A stretch of DNA of 64,000 nucleotides from Roseiarcus sp963748545 (GTDB lineage: Bacteria > Pseudomonadota > Alphaproteobacteria > Rhizobiales > Beijerinckiaceae): positions 310,001 to 374,000 of the forward strand of contig CAVVJO010000003.1 in the NCBI GenBank assembly GCA_963748545.1, given 5' to 3'. Below are positions 10,233 to 18,582 of the stretch, piece after piece; within the stretch, counting starts at the first letter, position 1; every line of letters starts with the position of its first letter. The position numbers and the translations under genes are program-made. The notes beneath the pieces were generated by a model. The model ran no database searches and was not told the origin of the DNA. It saw nothing but the letters and a program-made list of their open reading frames with translations.

Positions 10233-12039
10233 ATGACCGCCCACCGACTTGAGAACATCCGCAACTTCTCGATCGTCGCCCATATCGACCACGGCAAGTC
10301 GACGCTCGCCGACCGGCTGATCCAGGAGACCGGAACCGTGGCGGAACGCGACATGGTCGAGCAGGTGCTCGAACTCGATGGACATCGAGCGCGAGCGCGG
10401 CATCACCATCAAGGCCAACACCGTCCGCCTGGAGTATAAGGCGAAAGACGGCAAGACTTATGTTTTGAACCTCATGGACACGCCGGGCCACGTCGACTTC
10501 GCCTACGAGGTGTCGCGCTCCCTCGCCGCCTGCGAGGGCTCCCTGCTGGTGGTCGACGCGAGCCAGGGGGTCGAGGCCCAGACCCTCGCCAACGTTTATC
10601 ACGCGCTCGACGCGGGACATGAGATCGTCCCGGTTCTCAACAAGATCGACCTGCCAGCGGCCGAGCCCGACCGCATCAAGCAGCAGATCGAGGACGTTAT
10701 CGGCCTCGACGCCTCCCAGGCGGTCGCGATTTCCGCCAAGACCGGTCTCAACATCGAAGCGGTGCTGGAGGCGATTGTCACCCGACTGCCGCCGCCGACC
10801 GGCGACGAGACGGCGCCCTTGAAGGCCCTTCTCGTCGACAGCTGGTATGACGCCTACCTCGGGGTGGTGGTGCTGGTGCGGGTCCTCGACGGGTTCATCA
10901 AGAAGGGCATGCGGATCCGGATGATGGCGGCCGACGCGGCCTACGAGGTCGACCGTATTGGCGTTTTTCGTCCCAAGATGACGGAGACCGATCAGCTCGG
11001 CCCGGGCGAGGTCGGCTACATCACCGCCCAGATCAAGCAGGTCGCCGACACCCGGGTCGGCGACACGATTACCGACGACAAGCGCCCGACGGCCCACGCG
11101 CTGCCGGGCTTCAAGCCCGCCCAGCCCGTGGTGTTCTGCGGCCTCTTTCCGGTCGACGCCGCCGACTTCGAGGCCCTGCGCGCCGCGATGGGCAGGCTCC
11201 GACTCAACGATGCGAGTTTCTCCTACGAGATGGAGACCTCGGCCGCGCTCGGCTTCGGCTTTCGCTGCGGTTTCCTCGGTCTCCTCCATCTCGAGATCAT
11301 CCAGGAGCGGCTCGAGCGCGAGTTTAACCTCGATCTGATCGCGACGGCCCCCTCCGTCATCTACAAGATCGTGCTGACCGATAAGTCCGTGCTCGAGATG
11401 CACAATCCGGCCGACATGCCGGATCCCGTGAAGATCGCCGAGATCCAGGAGCCCTGGATCAAGGCGACCATCCTCACCCCCGACGACTATCTCGGCGCGG
11501 TCCTGAAACTCTGTCAGGATCGGCGCGGGACCCAGGTCGACCTCAACTACGTCGGCAAGCGGGCGATGGTGGTCTACGAACTGCCTCTGAACGAGGTGGT
11601 GTTCGACTTCTACGACCGGCTCAAGTCCATCTCCAAGGGCTACGCCTCCTTCGACTATCAGCTGACCGACTACCGCCCGGGCGACCTCGTGAAGATGTCG
11701 ATCCTGGTCAATGGCGAGCCGGTCGACGCGCTCTCGATGCTGGTCCACCGCGACCGGGCCGAAGCCCGTGGCCGGGCGATGGTGGAGAAGCTCCGGGAGC
11801 TCATTCCGCCGCACATGTTTCAGATCCCCGTCCAGGCGGCGATCGGCGCCAAGATCATCGCCCGCGAGACCATCCGGGCGCTCCGCAAGGACGTCACCGC
11901 CAAATGCTATGGCGGCGACGCCACCCGCAAGCGCAAGCTTCTGGATAAGCAGAAGGCCGGCAAGAAGCGCATGCGCCAGTTCGGCAAGGTCGAGATCCCC
12001 CAGGAAGCCTTTATCGCAGCGCTGAAGATGGACAGCTGA
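10233..12039 (+). CDS. lepA: Elongation factor 4, broken by a 1-base insertion
   Basis: LepA/EF4, the ribosome-bound back-translocase GTPase. The G1 motif A-H-I-D-H-G-K-S-T appears near residue 15, D-T-P-G-H-V-D-F near 88 and N-K-I-D near 142. The LepA-specific C-terminus is complete (K-K-R-M-R-Q-F-G-K-V-E-I-P-Q-E-A-F-I). At 10371-10376 the sequence reads gaactc. Removing one A gives V-L-D-S-M-D-I-E-R-E-R-G-I-T-I-K-A, exactly the family sequence. The product would be about 601 residues. The start ATG at 10233 matches homologues (M-T-A-H-R-L-E-N-I-R-N-F-S-I-V-A-H). Confidence 0.95.
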
Positions 12040-12065
12040 GCCGCGGCGGCCACGGCGTCGTTCGC

Positions 12066-12442
12066 GAGTTGGTTTTGAGCTTTTTCAATCGCTTGCGCTG
12101 GTTTTCTCGGGCGATCGCCAGGCCAAAGCGGTCCGTCATCGCGGCCCGATGGGAAAGGATCGGGGGCTTGCGAGGCCAGCCGTGCCGATGCCCCACCCGG
12201 TCTGCCGCTCCCGAGCCGGTTTTGAACTTTTTCAAGGCCTTGCGGCGGATTTCTCGGGCGCCTCGCCGCCTCTCGCGGTATCGCCCGTTGTCGTGAAAGG
12301 CCGCGGCGACACCGTCTCGAGGTCCATAGTTTGGGCGGCGCGCCATCCAAGAGGGCCATCCAAAAGTGCCCTTGCAAAAGCGCCCTGCATGGTCGAGTTG
12401 GTTTTGAGCATTTTCAACCTCTTGCGGCGGATTTCGCGGGCG
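12066..12442. repeat. Three direct 48-bp intergenic repeats
   Basis: Copies lie at 12066-12113, 12213-12260 and 12395-12442. All three are exactly 48 bases, begin GAG(TT/CC)GGTTTTGA and end CGGGCG, and share the middle TTTTCAA..CTTGCG. By eye, copies 1 and 2 differ at about 9 positions and copies 2 and 3 at about 8. The intervals between starts are 147 and 182 bases, and the interval sequences are unrelated. Uneven spacing and divergence exclude a CRISPR array. Function is unknown. Confidence 0.8.
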
Positions 12443-12609
12443 GATGTCGCAACCTCGGACTCTCTCGTCGCGAGCCGGGGCCGCGGCGATCGGGGCGTTG
12501 GACGCGCCCCTCCTTTTCTCGACCCTCCGGCCTGCGCCGATCAACTCACCCCGAGGTCGACGCGATCCCAAATCTCTTGAAGCGGGTCCCGAGCCGACAT
12601 GGCGCCCGC

Positions 12610-12670
12610 CCCAAATCCATGCCAACTTTTTGCAAGACCTAGGCCTTGCCGTTTCTGGTCTTTTCAAGAT
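12610..12670 (-). repeat. Hairpin plus 18-nt core repeat, copy 2
   Basis: Inverted relative to copy 1 at 2881. On the minus strand the stem GCAAGG-CCTAGG-TCTTGC (12632-12649) is followed by AAAA and the core AGTTGGCATGGATTTGGG (12610-12627), identical to copy 1 over 18 bases. The stem bases differ from copy 1, but pairing is kept (one G-T wobble). Flanking homology extends upstream (TTGAAAAGA). Confidence 0.65.
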
Positions 12671-13010
12671 GTTAGCCTCAACCAGGACGCGCTCCGAGAT
12701 CTTGGCGCCCGGGCATTGCCGGCTTGCGCGCAGAGCCGCGCCGCAGGACCCCGTTCGCCCGCACCCCCTCTCCATCGCCATCCGCCTCTCTCTCTCGACC
12801 CTTCTGAAATGGGTACCACAAAATTCTGATAATAGGAAGTCAATGTTTGGCGATCTGTTAAAATCGAATTACTGCCTCCCGCCAGCGGAGGCGGGTAGGG
12901 GGTGAGAAGTACGCCGTCTGAGCGACGTCACTTCCAGATCCGGGGCCGCTGCGCTCATGCCTGCGGAGACGAGACGGTAGGCCAAGATAATAGCGGCGCG
13001 ACCTGCGGCC

Positions 13011-13048
13011 TCTGGATCGCCACGTCGCTTCGCTCCGCGCGATGACGG
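13011..13048. repeat. Dispersed alphaproteobacterial intergenic repeat
   Basis: The segment contains GATCGCCACGTCGCTTCGCT followed by CCGCGCGATGACGG. This is the familiar short repeat that produces spurious peptides like R-H-R-A-E-R-S-D-V-A-I on the reverse strand in many alphaproteobacterial genomes. Recognition is from general knowledge of this repeat type. Only one copy is seen here. Confidence 0.55.
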
Positions 13049-13360
13049 CGGTAGGGCGCCCGGGAGGGCGTTTCCCCAGCGCCCGGGCAGCGGGCTCCTG
13101 AGTCGCCTCGTCGCCTTTTCCGGCTGCTCGCGACGACGGCCCCATGTCGTTTGCGGCCCTCGGCGACACCGCCTGGTGAAGGCGAGCGAGGGGGCGCGCT
13201 TTCCACGCTTGTGTTAGCGTGGGCGGAAAGGGCGGTTGCGCTAAAAGTGAGGCGATGACGACATGATCGGGGCTTCACCAAGCCAGCGGCCTCTGCGCGA
13301 CCGCTTCCCATCCGCGGCGCGACGCTCGACGCCTTCTCCCTCCACAGGAATAGGGGCGCG

Positions 13361-14611
13361 ATGAGTCCGGCCGCATCCCATGACGACGCCGGCCGGCATG
13401 CGCCGGACGGTCCTTACGCCCTGGCGCGGCTCGGCCTCTCCCTTCTGATTGCGACTCTGGTCGGGGCGGGCATGTGGGCGGTGATCGTCGTCCTGCCGGA
13501 GGCGCAGCGGGCGTTCGGAGTTGATCGCGCGGCGGCGTCGCTGCCCTATACGCTCATGATGGGCGCGCTCGCTTTCGGGACGATCGTCTGGGGGCGCATG
13601 GCGGACCGCCACGGCTTCGCGACGCCGCTCGCGTTGTCCGGCGCGATCCTAGGCGTCGGATTTGGGGTCGCCGCCGCCGCGCCGGGCCTCGCGGTCTTCT
13701 CGGCGGCCCATGTTCTGATCGGGTTCGGCACGGGGACCGGCTTCGGGCCGTTGATGGCTGACATTTCGCACTGGTTCGTCCGTCGGCGCGGGCTGGCCGT
13801 GGTCGTCGTGGCGTCCGGCAACTACCTCGCGGGCGTGATCTGGCCGCTCGCGATGGACGCCGCCATGCCGCTGATCGGCTGGCGTGCGACCTACGCCGGG
13901 ATCGGCCTCACGATCGCCGCCATCGTGCTGCCGCTCTCGCTCCTGATGCGCCTCAGGCCGTCCGCCGCAGTGATGGCGAAAGCCGAGGCGGCGACGAAAG
14001 CCGCGCGGGCCGACGCGGGCGTGTCGCCGCGGCTCCTGCTCGCGCTCCTGGTGCTGGCCGGCTTCTCGTGCTGCGTCGCGATGTCGATGCCGCAGGTTCA
14101 TATCGTCGCCTATTGCGGCGATCTCGGGTATGGCGTCGCGCGGGGCGCCGAAATGCTGTCGCTCATGCTCGGCCTCGGCATCATCTCGCGCATCGGCTCG
14201 GGGTTCGTCGCGGACAGGATCGGCGGCGTGCCGACCCTGCTGATCGGCTCGTTCATGCAGGGGGTGGCGCTCCTGCTCTATCTCTATTTCGACGGCCTGA
14301 CGTCGCTGTTCGTGGTCTCCGGAATCTTCGGTCTCTTCCAGGGCGGGATCGTGCCGATGTATGCGGTGATCTGCCGCGAGTTCCTGCCGCCGCGACAGGC
14401 GGGCGCGGCGATTGGCCTGGTCGTCTCCGCAACCATCTTCGGCATGGCGTTCGGCGGCTACGCCTCCGGCTTCATCTTCGATCTCACCAGCTCCTATCGC
14501 ATGGCGTTTCTGAACGGGGTCGCCTGGAACGCGGTCAACTTCGCCGTCGTGAGCTGGCTCTTTTGGCGGCGGCCGAAGCATCTGCCCGTAGTCGCTGCGC
14601 TGGCGGCCTAG
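13361..14611 (+). CDS. MFS transporter
   Basis: 416 residues with about 12 hydrophobic segments and an MFS loop-2/3 signature (G-R-M-A-D-R-H-G near residue 77; a matching G-F-V-A-D-R-I-G near residue 288). The best general fit is the monocarboxylate/oxalate-formate type of major facilitator, but the substrate cannot be inferred. Strong purine tracts (AGGAATAGGGG) precede the ATG. A DoxX gene follows after 36 bases and is probably cotranscribed. Confidence 0.85.
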   Translation: MSPAASHDDAGRHAPDGPYALARLGLSLLIATLVGAGMWAVIVVLPEAQRAFGVDRAAASLPYTLMMGALAFGTIVWGRMADRHGFATPLALSGAILGVGFGVAAAAPGLAVFSAAHVLIGFGTGTGFGPLMADISHWFVRRRGLAVVVVASGNYLAGVIWPLAMDAAMPLIGWRATYAGIGLTIAAIVLPLSLLMRLRPSAAVMAKAEAATKAARADAGVSPRLLLALLVLAGFSCCVAMSMPQVHIVAYCGDLGYGVARGAEMLSLMLGLGIISRIGSGFVADRIGGVPTLLIGSFMQGVALLLYLYFDGLTSLFVVSGIFGLFQGGIVPMYAVICREFLPPRQAGAAIGLVVSATIFGMAFGGYASGFIFDLTSSYRMAFLNGVAWNAVNFAVVSWLFWRRPKHLPVVAALAA

Positions 14612-14647
14612 GATCGGTCGACCGGGCTGACGCAAAGAAACAAGCTC

Positions 14648-15040
14648 ATGGCCGATGCGATTCGCATGCCCTCCCGCAACAGGACGATTGTCCTCTGGAT
14701 CCTGCGCGCGCTGATGGCGGCGACATTTCTGTTCACCGGCTTCGCTAAGCTGAGCGGCCTTCAGGTCACGGTCGACGCCTTCGCGACCCTGCCGGTCGGC
14801 CAATGGTTCCGGTATGTCACGGGCGCGCTGGAGGTCGTCGGCGCTCTCGCCCTCCTCACGCCGCCGGTCTCGGGGCTTGGCGCGCTCCTGCTGCTCGTCG
14901 TCGACACCGGCGCGTTCTTCGCCGAGATTGTCTTCATCCACGTGGACTGGATCCACAACGTCGTCATCGCCGCCCCGCTCGTCGTTCTTGTCCTTCTCCA
15001 GCGCGACTCGATCCGTGAGCGGCTGGGGATGCGAGGGTAG
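14648..15040 (+). CDS. DoxX-like membrane protein
   Basis: 130 residues with four predicted membrane helices (I-V-L-W-I-L-R-A-L-M-A-A-T-F-L-F; residues 60-80; 85-105; 108-122). The F-T-G-F-A-K-L-S-G motif after helix 1 is typical of DoxX/DoxD-like small integral membrane proteins. Precise function is unknown in bacteria, though some are linked to thiol or oxidative-stress responses. It ends with a basic tail. Confidence 0.75.
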   Translation: MADAIRMPSRNRTIVLWILRALMAATFLFTGFAKLSGLQVTVDAFATLPVGQWFRYVTGALEVVGALALLTPPVSGLGALLLLVVDTGAFFAEIVFIHVDWIHNVVIAAPLVVLVLLQRDSIRERLGMRG

Positions 15041-15235
15041 GGGCGCCGCCGCTGCGTTAGACTGGCGTCAGCCGCAAGGCTCATGGTCGCGGCGGCGATG
15101 CTGGCGATCGTGACGGTCCTCGCCCGGGGGGGGCGCGCGCCAGGTCCGTCAAGGGTGACGTGTCTGGGGCGCGGCGTCACCGCGGGCGCCGGCGCCCTAT
15201 TCGGCGCGGTCGTACGAGGGCGCCGATCATCCCAT

Positions 15236-15490
15236 TTAGACGGCTCGCCTCAGGTTCGGGATCTGGCGGAGGTACTCCAAATCGCGGAGGTCGATCGTCA
15301 GCCGCGCGTGCGGCCGGTCGAAGCGATAGTTTCGTCCGGTTAGCGGGCTCACCACGGTGAGGGCGGTCCGGCCCGCGTATTCGAACTCGACCGCCGCGCC
15401 GGGCGCAATCGGCTGGCGCGGCGCGAGCGCGAAAGGCGCGGGCGCGGGCCGCGCGCTCGCTCCGTTGGAAGGACCTCTAACCGGGGCCAT
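15236..15490 (-). CDS. Small protein coupled to the DUF1360 gene
   Basis: 84 residues: a Pro/Ala-rich head, then a compact beta-rich domain (V-E-F-E-Y-A-G-R-T-A-L-T-V, S-P-L-T-G-R-N-Y-R-F-D-R-P) and a C-terminal D-L-R-D-L-E-Y-L-R-Q-I-P-N-L motif. The ending resembles small phage structural or accessory proteins, but no function is known to me. Its tandem ATGATG start overlaps the stop of the DUF1360 gene, which indicates translational coupling. It is the last gene of a probable three-gene unit headed by the Trp/Cys-rich protein. Confidence 0.6.
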   Translation of the reverse strand: MAPVRGPSNGASARPAPAPFALAPRQPIAPGAAVEFEYAGRTALTVVSPLTGRNYRFDRPHARLTIDLRDLEYLRQIPNLRRAV

Positions 15491-15866
15491 CATCCGCGCC
15501 GAGGTCGGAGTTTGAAGGGGGTTCCTGCTTCTGCCGCAGCACATCGCTGTTTTCCTTGTCTTCGTAATAGAGCGCTGGCGAGAGCCCCGATCGGGATTCT
15601 GTCGCCCTCTCCAGCAAAATCGCCCCCGCCGACAGTGCGGGCCACATGAAAACGCGTTCGCCGAGGCCGCTCCCGAGCGCGACGGCGACGGGGGCGGCCA
15701 CCCAGAGGCTCAGGCAATAGAAGCAGTCGAGAAGGCCGCCCCAAAAGCCCGAGCCCGCGAGCCGCCTCAGCCGGCCCGAGAGACCGAAAGGTCCGTCCTC
15801 GGCATTGAGGAAATGCGTCATCCGCCAAACCGCGAGAACGCCGAGGAGGAGCCAATAGAACGCCAT
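15477..15866 (-). CDS. DUF1360 membrane protein
   Basis: 129 residues. Hydrophobic segments lie at the N-terminus (M-A-F-Y-W-L-L-L-G-V-L-A-V-W-R), around the C-F-Y-C-L-S-L-W-V-A-A-P motif (residues 49-59) and in a third stretch near 80. The C-x-x-C in a hydrophobic segment plus the W-R-M-T-H-F head is the DUF1360 pattern. These are small integral membrane proteins, known in spore formers but of unknown biochemical role. The ATG at 15866 follows GGAG closely. It lies 79 bases downstream of the Trp/Cys-rich gene. Confidence 0.7.
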   Translation of the reverse strand: MAFYWLLLGVLAVWRMTHFLNAEDGPFGLSGRLRRLAGSGFWGGLLDCFYCLSLWVAAPVAVALGSGLGERVFMWPALSAGAILLERATESRSGLSPALYYEDKENSDVLRQKQEPPSNSDLGADDGPG

Positions 15867-15945
15867 GACGAACTCCGGACGGGCGGCGTCCCGCGCGCCC
15901 ATTGGGGCGGCGAGACGCCGCCCCTCCGAACCTTGCGCGGCCTCG

Positions 15946-18105
15946 TTACGTCGCTGGGGCGACCGTGATGTTCACCGTCTGGAAGGTAATCTCCCCCCAG
16001 GTGCAGAAGAACGTTTGCCCGTCCGTCACGCGCTTGCCGCCCCACAACTGGAAGTCGTAGCAGCAGCTTTGCGTGATCGGGATGCAGGCGGCGTCGCCCC
16101 CACCGACGAACGACCAGGGCATGTTCGTCGCCGAGACCGGCGGGGGCAGGTCGTTCGGCGGCGAATAGGACGGATCGACCCCGTTCGGACAAGCGGCGGA
16201 ACCCGACGGCAAGGTGAAAGTCCCTGGCGCCTGCGCGTAGTTTCGATCGGCTGGGTTCGCCGTAAGAGTTGTGCCCGAGCCATATTCCGTCCGGATCAGA
16301 TATTCGTAGATATGGCCAGCCGCGTCGATGACGGTGCTGTGGATCTGCACGTAACCCCCGCCGGGAGTGGTGATCAGATAAGCCGGGCAGTTCGAGCCGG
16401 GGGGGGTCTGGACCGAGGCCGGCGTATGGTCGGCGTTGAATACGCCGCTCAAGCCTGCGCCCGGATTCCAGTCGATGGTCGCGGTCGTGAACGGAGTCGT
16501 GTCGATCATGAGCGTGAGATCAGGACTGGCGATAAACGGCTGGGACGCCGTTGGCAGCGGCGTTCCGGTGTTGTCGTAGGGGACGAGCGTCAGCGTGACG
16601 CCGCCAGCACCGGTCGCCGGATTCGCCAGCGTCGCCGCGGGGACGGAAAGCACGAGGTTCGGCGCATCCCAGCCCCACAAATCGCCCGCGACCGCCGGGA
16701 ACGGCGGCAGACCCGTGACGCCAGCCGGCGGATTCTGCCGGAAAGCGCGCGTCACATAGAGCGTGTCGACGCCGCCGAAGCTGCACGGTCCCAGATACAC
16801 CGAGACCTGTGTGGGGACGCCGCCCGACCAGATCGTGATGGTGTCATAGAGCGGGACCGACAGCGGCGGCGAGGATGTTGGCGGCGTGCCGCCCCGCGCC
16901 GGGTTGCCAGCGGTCAAGATCCCGGGTCCGCCGCCGCCCCACTGGCCCGCGAGCACTTGGTAGAAGGCCGCGCAATCGCCCGAGAAGATCCCATTCAGAT
17001 TGAGCGTTCCCGTGAAAGCTGCGTTGCTAGCCGCCGAGCCGAATGAGCCGTTCGCATATCCTGACGAAATGTCGCTGACCAACACGCCGCCCGGTTCGTC
17101 GCCGACCGACGACCATGCGAACCCGCACGGACCTCCGGTCTGGACCTGGCAGGCGCCGACGGCCTGGCTGTTGGCTGTGAGCGAGACCGTCTGGCCGCTC
17201 GCGAAGCACCACCGCGTGCTGACGTTCGGATCCTCGTCGAGGACGGTGACTGTGCCTTGCGCCGCGCTGAACAGGATGTTCGGGTTGTCGCAGCACCACC
17301 ACCACCAGGGAAAGAGCTCGCGAATGCGCGGGTTGGCGAACTTCGAGGCGATCAGCGCGGTGCGGGCGCTGTCGGGCTGAAGGGCGCCGCTGCGGGCGCC
17401 GGAGAACCCCGCTCCGATCATGAGGTCCGCCGGGCTGGGCTGTCCGAGCGGCGCGCTCGCGAAGGCCCGAGGCTTGGCGTTCGCAAAGTCGGTCCGGTCG
17501 ATCTGGCGTTCGATGTTCTCGATCACCGCCAAAATGTCCCGTTCCCACCACCACGGCCAACACTGCCACCAGATCGGCCAGCACGGCCACCAGCACAGGC
17601 GCGAGCACCAGTTGAAGTTCGCGGTGAATTTGCCGTCGGGGCCGGTCGGCACGGTTTCGATCGGCGTCGCGATCAGACCGCTGACGCCCGACGTGACGTT
17701 GTAGACCGTCACAAGCGCGCCGACCGGGCAGTCGCCGCCCGTTTGGAGCGTGCCCGAGACCTTGTATTCCCGGCACCAGATCCACCAGGGATCGATCAGT
17801 CTATCGCTGACGTTCAGCGCGGAGACATCGAGTGTGTAGGCGTTATGGCCGGCGGACTTTGCGCTCGAAAGCGCGAGGCGGGGGAGGTCCGTCCGCTGCA
17901 GGAGGGCCTGCGGATCGAGGCCCTTGGGGCCGAGGACGGCGGAAGCGCCCTCATGCGCTACGAGCGCGTGGACGACGTGGAGTTGGAACGTCCCAGCGCC
18001 CGTCACCGGCGACGCGCTGAGGACCTCGCGGCCGCTCACAACGTAAACGGCGAGGCGTCTGACGCTGCTTTCCTTTATTTTCGGAAGTTGACCGCTAACG
18101 GTCAC
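15946..18105 (-). CDS. Large Trp/Cys-rich protein with carboxypeptidase-regulatory-like domain
   Basis: 719 residues, unbroken, no signal peptide or obvious transmembrane anchor. Residues 1-100 form a beta-rich head. Residues 112-165 look like a transthyretin/carboxypeptidase regulatory-type repeat (V-S-G-T-L, C-P-V-G-A-L-V-T-V, T-G-P-D-G-K-F). An astonishing segment follows at 166-190: ten Trp and four Cys within 22 residues. It continues into a short amphipathic helix, and a second cluster (F-P-W-W-W-W-C-C) lies at 265-272. A third, milder one (W-W-I-W-C) is at 107-111. Residues 290-715 are a long Gly/Pro/Thr-rich beta region with many Cys. The start is GTG at 18105. A family of such proteins exists in other phyla, as far as I remember, but has no assigned function. 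Confidence 0.75.
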   Translation of the reverse strand: MTVSGQLPKIKESSVRRLAVYVVSGREVLSASPVTGAGTFQLHVVHALVAHEGASAVLGPKGLDPQALLQRTDLPRLALSSAKSAGHNAYTLDVSALNVSDRLIDPWWIWCREYKVSGTLQTGGDCPVGALVTVYNVTSGVSGLIATPIETVPTGPDGKFTANFNWCSRLCWWPCWPIWWQCWPWWWERDILAVIENIERQIDRTDFANAKPRAFASAPLGQPSPADLMIGAGFSGARSGALQPDSARTALIASKFANPRIRELFPWWWWCCDNPNILFSAAQGTVTVLDEDPNVSTRWCFASGQTVSLTANSQAVGACQVQTGGPCGFAWSSVGDEPGGVLVSDISSGYANGSFGSAASNAAFTGTLNLNGIFSGDCAAFYQVLAGQWGGGGPGILTAGNPARGGTPPTSSPPLSVPLYDTITIWSGGVPTQVSVYLGPCSFGGVDTLYVTRAFRQNPPAGVTGLPPFPAVAGDLWGWDAPNLVLSVPAATLANPATGAGGVTLTLVPYDNTGTPLPTASQPFIASPDLTLMIDTTPFTTATIDWNPGAGLSGVFNADHTPASVQTPPGSNCPAYLITTPGGGYVQIHSTVIDAAGHIYEYLIRTEYGSGTTLTANPADRNYAQAPGTFTLPSGSAACPNGVDPSYSPPNDLPPPVSATNMPWSFVGGGDAACIPITQSCCYDFQLWGGKRVTDGQTFFCTWGEITFQTVNITVAPAT

Positions 18106-18582
18106 GATTTCGATGTTCAGTCATGGAAGTGTCCATCCTGTTTGAAATTGAAACAACAAGTCATTTCGACGAAAAGTCATGTTCACGATATCGCCCGAAA
18201 ATTCAGGCGCTGAGTCGGACTTCGACGGACAATATCAAGCGGCCGCTCGCTCCTTTACGGAGCGGCAGTTCAAAGCGTGATTGTCAGGCCGACTTCAGCG
18301 TATGTATCAAGGCACAACCCAAGAGAGTGCGCTGTGATCGTCGTCACGATGCAAAGGCGAATGAAGGCAATTCTGAATTATATTTGAAAGCGCGGACGGA
18401 GAGGGGTCGCGCTGGGCGAAGTCAGGGGCGCCGCGCCCGCGGTCGGGACCACTAGCGAGGATGGAGGGAGTTGAGCCGAGGTCGTGGCGCGATGGGCCGG
18501 ATTTGGGGGCCGGCGCCTAGCGCCCACTCCAGGCGCCTTTGACGCCCCCTCCCGTTTGGCGACACCAGCGGGAGGGCAGGGA
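18106..18582. other. Intergenic region upstream of the Trp/Cys-rich gene
   Basis: About 480 bases, clearly less GC-rich than its surroundings (18110-18220 and 18330-18400). It must contain the promoter of the Trp/Cys-rich gene on the minus strand. A small hairpin CGCTCC-TTTAC-GGAGCG lies at 18248-18264. On the minus strand a 13-codon frame beginning ATGGACACTTCC overlaps the GTG start and could be a leader peptide. No other gene is supported. Confidence 0.4.

Larger units (their letters stand above)
12040..13360. other. Gene-free, repeat-rich region after lepA
   Basis: About 1.3 kb with no credible gene on either strand. It contains three 48-bp repeats (12066-12442), an inverted copy of the hairpin/18-nt element (12610-12670), an AT-rich patch at 12805-12870, a GC hairpin at about 12877-12898 and a dispersed repeat at 13011-13048. 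The open frames that cross it are shared only because the repeats are shared. The right end includes the upstream region of the MFS gene. Confidence 0.6.

Noticed and set aside
12066..12442. CRISPR array
   Set aside because: Only three repeats, 80 percent identical, with intervals of about 99 and 134 bases between copies, and no cas genes.
12600..12905. Small open frames in the 12-13 kb repeat region
   Set aside because: Their apparent similarity to frames near 2.9 kb comes entirely from the shared intergenic repeat. No start signals or domain content.
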